Below, piece by piece: positions 1 to 8,245 of a stretch of DNA of 64,000 nucleotides; within the stretch, counting starts at the first letter, position 1, and each line of letters opens with the position of its first letter. The DNA comes from Lachnospiraceae bacterium (GTDB lineage Bacteria; Bacillota; Clostridia; Lachnospirales; Lachnospiraceae): assembly GCA_902363445.1 (NCBI GenBank), contig CABJAB010000001.1, forward strand, positions 513,472-577,471, read 5' to 3'. Both the position numbers and the translations under genes were made by a program. A model generated the notes under the pieces. That model saw only the letters and a program-made list of their open reading frames with translations, had not been told where the DNA came from and ran no database searches.

Positions 1-328
1 GCTGCAGCGAGGCGTCGTTCTTGGCATCCAGCACCACCAGCTCCGCGTTCTGCCGTTCCGCTTCCTCCTGCATTCCTTCTACCATGAGCACGCAGAATTC
101 TGTCATGAAATAAATAGACGTGCCGATCACGATGTGATCTTTATCTCCTGCCTTTTCCACGGCCTTCTGCACCGCGGAAGCCCCCTGTGATTCTGCCGTC
201 GTCGTTTCATCCTGTCCTGCCTTGGCGGTTTCCTTCGCGGCGGTCGGTTTACCCGAGCAGCCTGCCAGCGCTCCCGTACATAAAACGAGACACATGATGA
301 GCGCCATTGCCTTTTTCATCTTTTTCAT
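1..328 (-). CDS. Sugar ABC transporter substrate-binding lipoprotein (partial, N-terminus only)
   Basis: First 109 residues of a periplasmic-binding-protein (Peripla_BP_4, RbsB-like) component; the rest lies beyond the window edge. The start has a GGAGGG ribosome site just upstream. A lipoprotein signal peptide ends in the lipobox LAGC with Cys24 as the lipid-anchored residue, followed by a charged, Ala/Thr/Glu-rich linker. The mature domain opens with an IVIGTSIYFMTEFC segment and the amphipathic helix VEGMQEEAERQNAELVVLDA, which is typical of ribose-type binding proteins. It is the last gene of the operon running down from 5398, after permease and ATPase genes, so it should deliver the ligand to that importer. 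The ligand cannot be read from this fragment. Confidence 0.85.
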   Translation of the reverse strand, partial: MKKMKKAMALIMCLVLCTGALAGCSGKPTAAKETAKAGQDETTTAESQGASAVQKAVEKAGDKDHIVIGTSIYFMTEFCVLMVEGMQEEAERQNAELVVLDAKNDASLQ

Positions 329-347
329 TCAATACCCTCCTTATCTG

Positions 348-1331
348 CTAATTCGTCCGATTAGTAAACCTGTCAAACAATATGGCTCCGATGATGATGG
401 CTCCCTTCACCACCTGCTGGATATAGGAAGAAACAGAGAGCAGGTCCAGCCCGTTGGTGATCACTCCGATCAACAGGACTCCGACTATGGTGCCCCAGAG
501 CCTTCCTTTCCCCCCGGAAAGGCTGGTGCCGCCGATGACCACCGCGGCGATCGCGTCAGACTCATAGGCCAGTCCCGCCTGCGGCAGGGCCGCCGATACT
601 CTGGAGGTCAGGACCACGGCCGCCAGGCCGCTCATCAGGCCGCAATAGCAATACGCAAACCGCAGGATACTCTTAGTCCTCACTCCGGAATAGAGCGCGG
701 CGTTTAAATTTCCTCCTACCGCGAACACATACCGTCCCATTTTAGTCTTATACAATATAAAGCAGGAGATCAAAAAGGTGATCAGTAAGATCCAGACCGG
801 TATGGGAATACCTAGAAAGCTGCCCTGTCCGATTTCCACGAAATTACCTGTGAACTGTGAGATCGGTTTTCCGTCTGAATAAATATATGTAAAACCTCTC
901 ACCATAGTTTGTACGCCCAGGGTCACGATAAAAGGCGCCAAAGAATGGTTCGCCACAAAATAGCCGTTTACCAGCCCTATTACGCCTCCGCACAGGACAG
1001 TCAGCAAGAATACCGCAGGCAGCCCCCAGCCGGCCTTGTAAACACTGGCACAGATGAACCCGGACAGGGCTACCGTGGCGCCGACGGACAAGTCGATCCC
1101 TCCTGTCAGGATGACAAAGGTCATGCCGATCGCCAGTATGCCATTGATGGACACCTGTCTGAGAACGTTCAGGATATTTCCGATGTTTAAAAAACGTCCC
1201 CTGGTGGAAATGCTCAATATCAGACAGAATATGACAAATGCGATCACAATTCCATACTTTGCCATGAATATCCGGCTTTGTTTATATTTGCTCCTTGTGG
1301 GTTCTCCTGAATTATGATTTGTAGGATCCAT
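348..1331 (-). CDS. Rbs-type sugar ABC transporter permease
   Basis: 327-residue integral membrane protein of the BPD_transp_2 (RbsC/AraH/XylH) family, with about eight to ten hydrophobic helices and the family motif GGIDLSVGA near residue 76. After a cytoplasmic basic N-terminus the first helix starts near residue 25. The C-terminal segment with VIGGTSLSGGKGRLWGT is the conserved region that contacts the ATPase. It lies 35 bases after the ATPase gene and 19 bases before the binding-protein gene, so all three form one importer. The paralogous permease at 21257-22231 is clearly related but distinct. The substrate is probably a monosaccharide or cyclitol, by family only. Confidence 0.9.
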   Translation of the reverse strand: MDPTNHNSGEPTRSKYKQSRIFMAKYGIVIAFVIFCLILSISTRGRFLNIGNILNVLRQVSINGILAIGMTFVILTGGIDLSVGATVALSGFICASVYKAGWGLPAVFLLTVLCGGVIGLVNGYFVANHSLAPFIVTLGVQTMVRGFTYIYSDGKPISQFTGNFVEIGQGSFLGIPIPVWILLITFLISCFILYKTKMGRYVFAVGGNLNAALYSGVRTKSILRFAYCYCGLMSGLAAVVLTSRVSAALPQAGLAYESDAIAAVVIGGTSLSGGKGRLWGTIVGVLLIGVITNGLDLLSVSSYIQQVVKGAIIIGAILFDRFTNRTN

Positions 1332-1366
1332 ACTGTTCCTCCCGTCCCTTTATTCTTATGCTCCTA

Positions 1367-2866
1367 TCAGCTCGTCGCCATCTCCAGGAGCTGCTCCTGC
1401 GTGGCGTCCGCCCTCATCGCCTCTCCGCTTTTATGCCCTTCATGAAACACCACCATGCGGTCACATAATCCAAGAATCTCTTCCATTTCCGAGGAAATCA
1501 TGATGACCGTGATCCCCGCGTCCGCCAGATCCGCGATCAGCTGATAAATTTCAGATTTCGCTCCGACATCGATTCCTCTCGTAGGCTCATCCAGTATCAG
1601 AATCTCCGGCACATTCATCAGCCATTTCCCCAGCACCACCTTCTGCTGGTTCCCGCCGCTCAGGTTCTGGACCAGCTGATCCAGTCCTGTAACCTTCGTC
1701 CGGAGCTTCTTCACATATTCGTCCGCCAGTTCCTTTTCTTCCTTTTTCCGTATGAAACATCTGCCGGCACAGAGCTTTTCCAGGTGCGCCAGGGTGACGT
1801 TGTCCTTTACGCTCATGGGGAGCACAAGCCCGGTCAGCTTCCTGTCTTCTGTCACAAATCCCATGCGGTGTCTCACCGCGTCCTTCGGCGTCCGGATATG
1901 TACTTCCTTTCCGTCTATCCATATATGGCCGCTGTCCGGCTTCGTGCATCCGAAGACGGCCTGGGCGATCTCTGTCCTGCCCGCCCCCATGAGACCAACC
2001 ATACCCAGGATCTCTCCCTCATATACTTCAAAGCTTATATTGTCAAATTCATTTTTCCGGGATAATCCTTTCACGGACAGCTTGATTTTTTTCGACGGTT
2101 TTTTCCTGCGAATCGGGAATATCTCCGTCAGTTCCCTGTCCACCATTTTCTTTATCAGCTGGTTTTTGTCCAGCTCCCGTGTAAAGAATGTCCCCACATA
2201 ATGTCCGTCCCTTAAAACTGTGACTTCATCTGACACCTGAAAGACTTCATCCAGCTTATGACTGATATAAATGATAGTACACCCCTGGTTCTTCAGCTCC
2301 CGCATAATCTGGAACAGGCCCTCGATTTCCCTCTCCGACAGGGCCGAAGTAGGTTCATCCATAATGATCAGCTCCGCGTTCCGGTCGATCGCCTTCGCGA
2401 TTTCCACCAGCTGATGCTGAGCCACGGACAGAAGTCTCATATTCATTTTGGGATCCACATCCAGAGATACCTTCTTCAATAGTTCCCTCGCATCCCGGTA
2501 CATTTTTTTATCGTTTATGACGGCGTATCTCTTTTTCATGGGTTCTCTTCCAAGATAGAGGTTCTCCGCCACGGTCATATCGAGTATGGGATTCAGCTCC
2601 TGATAGATCATCGCAATGCCATGGTCAATGGACTGGCCGGGGTTCGAAAAGGATACCTCCTGCCCCTTTAGAAAAATTTTCCCTTCATCAGGCCGGTGTA
2701 CTCCCGCGATCACTTTCACTAAAGTGGATTTCCCTGCTCCATTTTCACCCATCAGCGCATGTATCGTCCCTTTTTTTACTGCGAAGTCCACGTTATCCAG
2801 GGCATACACTCCATAATAGCTTTTTTTGATCCCTTCCAGCTTCAAAGCATATTCCTGTTCCTCCAC
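1367..2866 (-). CDS. Rbs-type sugar ABC transporter ATP-binding protein (double ATPase)
   Basis: 499-residue tandem ABC ATPase of the RbsA/MglA class that powers sugar import. The N-terminal domain has a full Walker A (GENGAGKST, near residue 41) and Walker B (LIIMDEPTSAL), but a degenerate signature (LLSVAQHQLVEIAKA). The C-terminal domain has a degenerate Walker A (GLMGAGRTE), a good signature LSGGNQQKV and LILDEPTRGIDVGAKSE. This asymmetry is normal for the class. Nine-base spacing to the upstream aminotransferase gene (stop 2875) shows co-transcription and probable translational coupling with the aminotransferases. Confidence 0.93.
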   Translation of the reverse strand: MEEQEYALKLEGIKKSYYGVYALDNVDFAVKKGTIHALMGENGAGKSTLVKVIAGVHRPDEGKIFLKGQEVSFSNPGQSIDHGIAMIYQELNPILDMTVAENLYLGREPMKKRYAVINDKKMYRDARELLKKVSLDVDPKMNMRLLSVAQHQLVEIAKAIDRNAELIIMDEPTSALSEREIEGLFQIMRELKNQGCTIIYISHKLDEVFQVSDEVTVLRDGHYVGTFFTRELDKNQLIKKMVDRELTEIFPIRRKKPSKKIKLSVKGLSRKNEFDNISFEVYEGEILGMVGLMGAGRTEIAQAVFGCTKPDSGHIWIDGKEVHIRTPKDAVRHRMGFVTEDRKLTGLVLPMSVKDNVTLAHLEKLCAGRCFIRKKEEKELADEYVKKLRTKVTGLDQLVQNLSGGNQQKVVLGKWLMNVPEILILDEPTRGIDVGAKSEIYQLIADLADAGITVIMISSEMEEILGLCDRMVVFHEGHKSGEAMRADATQEQLLEMATS

Positions 2867-2874
2867 TTATGAAA

Positions 2875-4134
2875 TCACCTCTCTCGCTTTTTTGACTTGA
2901 AGTGTTCCGCCGCCTCCACTACGCTGCCGATGACATAGGCAACTTCGACCTCCGTCATCTTGGGATTGATCGGGATGTTGACCTGCTGCTCAAACCATAC
3001 CTTTTCGCACACAGGAGATTCTCCCAGCTTGTGTCCTTTGTAGACCATATAGTCTGAAACCGTCGCCGGGAAGAATCGGAGGATGATCTGAATGCGTTTT
3101 TCAAACTGAAGGTAATCGATGAAGCCCTGCAGGTCCACCCCCAGGACCTCCGGATCGATAAAGACCGGATATAAATGATATACGCAGCGGTCTTGGGGAT
3201 CTATCTTTAAAGTCCGAAGCCCCTCCACCCGGTTGAAAGCTTCATTATACTTCTTCGCGATGGCAATTCTCATTTCATTGAACTTATCCAGCTTCGCAAG
3301 CTGTACCAGGCCTATAGCCGCCTGCATTTCAGTAATCCTCATATTAGTGCCGATCTCGTCGATGTGAGTCCAGTCATGGGTATAAGAAAAACTGGCGTGA
3401 TCGTAAATATGGTTTAACGGCTTATAAGGCCCGATACACGGAGTTTCTCTTTCCTTTTTTTCACCGAGTATCCCATACGCCCGTATTTCCAGAGCCGCGG
3501 CCGCCAGTTCGTCATCATTCGTAGTGACTGCCCCTCCTTCACCGCCTAAAGACATATTTTTTAAAGACTGAAAGGAAAAGCAGGTCAGATCCGCGATAGA
3601 GCCTATCTTACGCCCGCGGTAGCTGGCTCCCGGGGCATGGGCGGCGTCTTCTATTACCTTCAGACCGTGTTTTCTGGCGATCGCCATGATCGCGTCCATA
3701 TCATTGGGATTTCCCGCGTAATCCATGATCATGATAGCCTTTGTCCTGTCTGTGATTTTGTCTTCGATGGTCGACGGGTCCATATTCAAGGTATCCGGAA
3801 AAACATCTGCGAACTTGATGGTAATATTTTTACTCGCCAGCTTTAAATAGGTAGCCCGGAAGCTTTGAGGAGTAGAAATCACCTCGTCCCCTTCCTTTAA
3901 GCAGAGAATCATGACCGCCAGATCCAAAGCTGTCGTACCAGAAGATGTAGTGATACAATGTTTTGCGCCCACATATTCTGCAAACTCCGCCTCAAACTGG
4001 TCCCGGTTCTCACCATAAGCCAGGGTTTTCCCGGAGCGCATCACCCGTGCGACCGCGTTGATCTCATCGTCCCCGAAAATAGCTCCCACAGGATTCTCTT
4101 TTATCAGAAAATCGATACCGACATTAAAATTCAT
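2875..4134 (-). CDS. DegT/DnrJ/EryC1/StrS-family PLP-dependent aminotransferase (first of pair)
   Basis: 419-residue fold-type I PLP enzyme of the sugar/cyclitol aminotransferase family (keto-sugar plus Glu or Gln to amino sugar). The PLP-binding Asp163 (IEDAAHAPGASYRG) and Schiff-base Lys192 (SFQSLKNMSLGGEGGAV) are both present, as is the phosphate-binding TTSSGTTALDLA near residue 62. A lysine at 192 argues for a true aminotransferase rather than a ColD-type dehydratase. The start follows a GGAGGAAC ribosome site. It sits 31 bases downstream of a second, divergent copy of the family and directly before an Rbs-like importer, which is unusual. It may act on imported amino-sugar or cyclitol compounds, or make them; the sequence does not decide. 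Confidence 0.88.
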   Translation of the reverse strand: MNFNVGIDFLIKENPVGAIFGDDEINAVARVMRSGKTLAYGENRDQFEAEFAEYVGAKHCITTSSGTTALDLAVMILCLKEGDEVISTPQSFRATYLKLASKNITIKFADVFPDTLNMDPSTIEDKITDRTKAIMIMDYAGNPNDMDAIMAIARKHGLKVIEDAAHAPGASYRGRKIGSIADLTCFSFQSLKNMSLGGEGGAVTTNDDELAAAALEIRAYGILGEKKERETPCIGPYKPLNHIYDHASFSYTHDWTHIDEIGTNMRITEMQAAIGLVQLAKLDKFNEMRIAIAKKYNEAFNRVEGLRTLKIDPQDRCVYHLYPVFIDPEVLGVDLQGFIDYLQFEKRIQIILRFFPATVSDYMVYKGHKLGESPVCEKVWFEQQVNIPINPKMTEVEVAYVIGSVVEAAEHFKSKKRER

Positions 4135-4165
4135 ACCTGTTCCTCCTTCTCTCCGATAGCTTTTC

Positions 4166-5398
4166 TCAGAGACTGATTTTTCGTAAAACTTCCGCCATTT
4201 TGTCCGCCGCTCTGTCTATTTCCGCGTCCGCAGAGTTTATATTGACGCCAAATCCCGCGGCCAGCGCCGCGTCGACCACACCTACACTGATATTAACGCT
4301 CCGCATGAGAATATCATCCGTTTTCGGCAGCATATCAGAAGTATAGCTGACTTCCCTTCCATATACGGGGCATTCATAGGGACATTTAAACGCGGTGGAA
4401 GTACACTTGCCAAGTATCTGTTCCATATGGGCATAGACGTGCCATCCGGATTCATATACCACCTTTGTGTTCACTTCCCTGCAGAAACGATCCGCCAGCT
4501 CCTTCGTATCAAAAATCAGTGTCAGGATCGTGCCGCATTCCCCTTCATCATTGATGGTACGGAACTTAAATCCCGGAAGGCCCTGCAGCCTGCTTTTCAG
4601 CCTTTCCTTATTTCTGCGGAGCGTACTTACGATCAACGGCAGCTTGCGTACCTGAGCCAATGCCACCGCCCCGCTCACCTCGTTTATCCTCTGGTTCATC
4701 CCGATGATAGTCCGCCCGCCGATCTCCGCTCCAGCCCGGTAGGGAAGGTGGCCCTGATCATGAAAAGCGAAGGCTCTGGTAAATAATTCGTCGTCGTCCG
4801 TGGTCAGCATGCCCCCGTCTCCCGCCGTGATCGTCTTGAAAATATTGAGGGAAAACGCCGACATTTTACCAAATGAGCCGACCGGCCGGCCCCTGTAAGT
4901 GGCGCCGCATGCCTGACAGCTGTCCTCCAAGACCGCAATGCCATGCCTGTCGGCAATCTCCATGATCCTGTCCATCCTGCACGGATTTCCTAGCATATGT
5001 ACCGGAATGACCGCTTTGGTCCTCGGCGTGATCTTCCTCTCAAAATCATCTGGATCCATGGTCAGGGATTCGTCGATCTCCGCCAGGATCGGTATCGCCT
5101 TTGCAAACAGAACCGCCGACATAGTCGCTACAAACGTATACCCCGGCACGATTACCTCGTCTCCCGGACCCACTCCCATGGATACCAGACAGTTGATCAG
5201 AGCGCTGGTTCCTCCGGACACGGCCAGACAGTGCCTGGCTCCCGAAAAGTTTGCGAATTCCTCCTCAAAGGAAATTACCTTATGCTTGAAATTCGGGTCT
5301 TCCAGTTTACCGTAACGTGATAAATGTCCGCTTTTCAAAACATCTACTACCTCGTTGATCTCTTCCTCACCGATCCAAAATGCTCCCGGTCCCGGCAT
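4166..5398 (-). CDS. DegT/DnrJ/EryC1/StrS-family PLP-dependent aminotransferase (second of pair)
   Basis: 410 residues from the ATG at 5398, which has a GGAAGGGGGAAGGG purine-rich ribosome site. The frame is open further up to a TTG at 5479, but that start would overlap the likely promoter and lacks a ribosome site. Asp159 (VLEDSCQACGATYRG) and PLP Lys188 (FSLNIFKTITAGDGG) are present, with VSGGTSALINC near residue 60 for cofactor phosphate. The ITAGDGG context matches the StsC/BtrS-like scyllo-inosose aminotransferase branch more than the canonical sugar branch, by memory only. It is the first gene of the operon that continues into the second aminotransferase and the ABC importer. Confidence 0.86.
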   Translation of the reverse strand: MPGPGAFWIGEEEINEVVDVLKSGHLSRYGKLEDPNFKHKVISFEEEFANFSGARHCLAVSGGTSALINCLVSMGVGPGDEVIVPGYTFVATMSAVLFAKAIPILAEIDESLTMDPDDFERKITPRTKAVIPVHMLGNPCRMDRIMEIADRHGIAVLEDSCQACGATYRGRPVGSFGKMSAFSLNIFKTITAGDGGMLTTDDDELFTRAFAFHDQGHLPYRAGAEIGGRTIIGMNQRINEVSGAVALAQVRKLPLIVSTLRRNKERLKSRLQGLPGFKFRTINDEGECGTILTLIFDTKELADRFCREVNTKVVYESGWHVYAHMEQILGKCTSTAFKCPYECPVYGREVSYTSDMLPKTDDILMRSVNISVGVVDAALAAGFGVNINSADAEIDRAADKMAEVLRKISL

Positions 5399-5442
5399 AT
5401 CCCTTCCCCCTTCCAAATATTCATTATAATTGAGTTGATTCC

Positions 5443-5471
5443 AGTATAAAGCTCTCACAATCCGACTACAA
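5443..5471 (-). promoter_or_regulatory. Candidate promoter of the aminotransferase/ABC operon
   Basis: Read on the minus strand: -35 TTGTAG (5471-5466), 17-base spacer, -10 TATACT (5448-5443), about 45 bases before the 5398 start. A separate TATAAT lies closer to the gene at about 5424, but without a good -35. Confidence 0.45.
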
Positions 5472-5532
5472 TATGACAATTTTTGGAAAAAATATAGTAT
5501 TTTTATATCTTTATCTAATATCTATTTGAGAG

Positions 5533-5566
5533 TAAAAAAAAAGAAGCGCCTCTTCAGACGCTTCTT
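5533..5566 (-). terminator. Intrinsic terminator after malic enzyme gene
   Basis: 8-bp stem AAGAAGCG/CGCTTCTT (5541-5548 with 5559-5566), followed on the minus strand by a run of nine T residues in total. Placed 46 bases after the malic enzyme stop; it also insulates the operon starting at 5398. Confidence 0.88.
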
Positions 5567-5611
5567 TCCGTTTCTATTAATTTTGTTTGAATCTGTGTTC
5601 CGCCGAAAGAA

Positions 5612-6787
5612 TTACAGCCTTGCTACTCCGCTGTCTCTTGCAGCCTGGGCAACCGCCTTAGCCACAGCGGGACCGACTCGCTTGTCAAAAGCCTTGGGAA
5701 TGATATATTCAGGTGACAGCTCTTCATCGGAGATCAGACTGGACAGGGCATTAGCCGCTGCGATCTTCATAGCATCGTTGATATCCCTCGCACGGACGTC
5801 AAAGGTTCCGCGGAATACGCCGGGGAATGCCAGCACATTGTTTACCTGATTGGGGAAATCACTCCTGCCCGTGGCAATGACCTTTGCTCCGCCGGCCTTC
5901 GCATCCTCCGGGAAAATCTCCGGAGTAGGGTTCGCACATGCAAATATAACGGCATCCTTTGCCATGGTCTTCACCATCTCTGTGGTCAGTACGCCGGGAG
6001 CCGACACGCCGATAAACACATCTGCGCCGGCAAGTACATCTGCCAGGGAACCCGCCTTCTTGCCTTTGTTGGTGAGCTGAGCCATTTCTTCCTTAATGGG
6101 ATTCATTCCTTCCTTACGGCCTTCATAGATCGCGCCCTTCCTGTCGCACAGGATGACGTCCTTATAGCCGTCGGATAACAGAAGCTTCGTGATGGAGATG
6201 GCAGCGGCGCCGGCGCCGTTGACTACGATCTTCACATCCTCTTTTTTCTTTCCGACTACCTTCATGGCATTGTTGAGGCCTGCCAGAGTGATAATGGCGG
6301 TTCCGTGCTGATCGTCATGGAAAATCGGAATATCGCATTTTTCCTTCAGCTTCTTCTCAATCTCAAAGCATCTGGGAGCGGCAATGTCCTCCAAGTTCAC
6401 CCCGCCAAAGGAACCGGAGATCAGGTAGATCGTATTTACAATCTCATCCACATCCTTGCTTTTAATACAGAGAGGGAACGCATCCACATCCCCAAACGCC
6501 TTAAACAGAACGCACTTTCCTTCCATGACCGGCATGCCTGCCTCAGGGCCGATATCGCCCAGACCGAGAACAGCGGTTCCATCCGTCACCACCAGGCACA
6601 TATTGTGACGGCGTGTCAGGTCATAGCTCTTTTCAACATCCTTCTGGATCTCCAGGCAGGGCTGCGCGACGCCGGGAGTATAGGCCAGGGACAGATCGTC
6701 CTTTGTCTCAACCGGTACTGTAGCTACTACTTCAATTTTGCCCTTCCATTCAGCGTGGAGGCGCAGGGATTCTTTTGCGTAATCCAT
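5612..6787 (-). CDS. NAD(P)-dependent malic enzyme (oxaloacetate-decarboxylating)
   Basis: 391-residue short-form bacterial malic enzyme that converts malate to pyruvate and CO2 with NAD(P) reduction. The N-terminal malic domain carries YTPGVAQPCLEIQKD, the metal/substrate motifs GDIGPEAGMPVMEGK and IPIFHDDQHGTAI. The C-terminal NAD-binding Rossmann domain starts at KIVVNGAGAAAISI near residue 190. The length fits the 380-400 residue clostridial form without the phosphotransacetylase-like tail. It is monocistronic, with its own promoter at 6885-6913 and terminator at 5533-5566. The role is C4/C3 interconversion and supply of reducing power. Coenzyme preference is not decided here. Confidence 0.95.
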   Translation of the reverse strand: MDYAKESLRLHAEWKGKIEVVATVPVETKDDLSLAYTPGVAQPCLEIQKDVEKSYDLTRRHNMCLVVTDGTAVLGLGDIGPEAGMPVMEGKCVLFKAFGDVDAFPLCIKSKDVDEIVNTIYLISGSFGGVNLEDIAAPRCFEIEKKLKEKCDIPIFHDDQHGTAIITLAGLNNAMKVVGKKKEDVKIVVNGAGAAAISITKLLLSDGYKDVILCDRKGAIYEGRKEGMNPIKEEMAQLTNKGKKAGSLADVLAGADVFIGVSAPGVLTTEMVKTMAKDAVIFACANPTPEIFPEDAKAGGAKVIATGRSDFPNQVNNVLAFPGVFRGTFDVRARDINDAMKIAAANALSSLISDEELSPEYIIPKAFDKRVGPAVAKAVAQAARDSGVARL

Positions 6788-6884
6788 AGTTGTTAGTTCT
6801 CCTTTTCTCTCTCATGCTTTCTATAAATATCAGTGATTAAACAGCTTTGGCATTGTGAATTAATTGACAAGACCAACCTGTTAG

Positions 6885-6913
6885 ATTATAGCATATTCTT
6901 TCCGAGGAATCAA
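6885..6913 (-). promoter_or_regulatory. Promoter of malic enzyme gene
   Basis: Minus strand: -35 TTGATT (6913-6908), exact 17-base spacer, -10 TATAAT (6890-6885), about 100 bases ahead of the gene, giving a leader of roughly 90 bases in which I see no convincing riboswitch. Confidence 0.75.
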
Positions 6914-6945
6914 CAACTTAACAGAGTTTTTATACAGCCTGTCAT

Positions 6946-8046
6946 TTAATCCAGGGTAAATGTCATTTTCACCGGATTATGGTCTGAAAAACCGAACTGT
7001 GCATCCAGATTCTCCGCCTCTGCTAAAATCCCGTCGGAAACAATGAACCCGTCCACTATGGCCGTATAAGTGACTCCTTTTTCATAGGGAATATCCGCCC
7101 CGCGGCAGCTGGGAACTTCTTCAGCGTTATCAGCCAAGACAAAGTGGTATCCCTCCGACAGCTGTGAGTCATCCAGCTGATATACCCATTCCGGTATTTT
7201 CTGCTCCGTAGGGAAGGTGTCTATGGAACCGGCGATATCATGGTTAAAATCGCCGCCCACGATCACATAATTTCCCTTTTCCCTCTCCTCCTTAAGTACC
7301 TGATCCAGGGTCTCCAGCTGCTTCGTCCGAATCTTTCCTCCCTTATCATAGGCGCTGAGGTGAACCTGTATCAGCAGCAATTCTCTGCCGTCTTCCAAAG
7401 GGATCCGGCTGATCATAAAGCACCTGTCCAAATCCGTGAACTTTGTAAAAAAGGAATTGTCCACCGGAAACTGCTTTCTGGTATTTTCTGCTATCTGGTA
7501 TTTACTGAAAGTCAGCATGCCTGCCTTGACGGCTCCATGCGGCTCCAGCAGTGGATAGAACAGATATGCGCTGTGAAAATTACACGCAAAGGCAGAACCG
7601 TATTCCGGAAACGCTTCCCGGAGCATCCGCACCTGATCGATCTGATAGCTTCTGGTGGCTTTTTCATCTACCTCCTGCACAAACATAAAATCAGTGTTCT
7701 CCTGCTTTAGAAGCCCGATGCTGCCCTCCGTATTGGCCATGGCCTCCTCCCTGGATTCTGCCCGGGAAGACTTCCCTGTGGTCTTTGTCCCGTCCAGCAT
7801 CTCCCCGGTATCCATGAAAAAGGAATAATCCTGAGAATATGCCCCAAATCCGATGTTATAGGTCATAATGGTATAAGGCACGCCTGTCCGGAGTTTCTCG
7901 TCCCGGTTGTTTTCCGTGTCAATTTCCTGGTTATCCTCTATCCGATAATACTGAAACTGCATATAGGCCACGTAGCCTCCCGCTGCCGCCGCCAAAAGCA
8001 GCAGCAAAATTCCAAACACCTTCGCAATGATCTTCCACGTCTTCAT
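6946..8046 (-). CDS. Membrane-anchored endonuclease/exonuclease/phosphatase (EEP) family hydrolase
   Basis: 366 residues. An N-terminal signal-anchor helix (about residues 8-28, GILLLLLAAAAGGYVAY) places the domain outside the membrane. All EEP metal-site motifs are visible: YNIGFG near residue 64, FVQEVDE (catalytic Glu), the central GGDFNHD (Asp/Asn) and the C-terminal GFSDHNPV (Asp-His). The family covers DNase I-like nucleases, sphingomyelinases and inositol phosphatases; an extracellular location favours a nuclease or lipid/phosphoester hydrolase, but the substrate is open. Residues QDYSFFMDTGEML near the N-terminus recur in several uncharacterised clostridial EEP proteins (memory). Ribosome site AAAGGA before the ATG. 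It appears monocistronic. Confidence 0.85.
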   Translation of the reverse strand: MKTWKIIAKVFGILLLLLAAAAGGYVAYMQFQYYRIEDNQEIDTENNRDEKLRTGVPYTIMTYNIGFGAYSQDYSFFMDTGEMLDGTKTTGKSSRAESREEAMANTEGSIGLLKQENTDFMFVQEVDEKATRSYQIDQVRMLREAFPEYGSAFACNFHSAYLFYPLLEPHGAVKAGMLTFSKYQIAENTRKQFPVDNSFFTKFTDLDRCFMISRIPLEDGRELLLIQVHLSAYDKGGKIRTKQLETLDQVLKEEREKGNYVIVGGDFNHDIAGSIDTFPTEQKIPEWVYQLDDSQLSEGYHFVLADNAEEVPSCRGADIPYEKGVTYTAIVDGFIVSDGILAEAENLDAQFGFSDHNPVKMTFTLD

Positions 8047-8160
8047 ATATAGTTCCTTTCTTATAATGAGAATCTTAACACGGATTTATGATCCTTGTCC
8101 ATCCCGCCGGTCATTTAAAATCAGTAATTCATCGACAATATTTTCCGTTTTCTTCAATAT

Positions 8161-8190
8161 AATAGAGCCGGCCTGACGGCCAGCCCTATT
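8161..8190 (-). terminator. Probable terminator after glutamate dehydrogenase gene
   Basis: 13-base arms (8161-8173 and 8178-8190, one mismatch) around a TGAC loop. The U-tract is short, so the structure may act in both directions between gdh and the EEP gene. The remaining 8047-8245 sequence shows nothing else I can name. Confidence 0.6.
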
Positions 8191-8245
8191 ATGAGGTAAT
8201 ATGTTGAATATGTAGATGTCTTATGGAAATTACGGTATCACCGCA

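Noticed and set aside
5399..5479. TTG start giving a 437-residue second aminotransferase
   Set aside because: No ribosome site, and it would overlap the candidate promoter; the ATG at 5398 has a good site and begins at the conserved domain.
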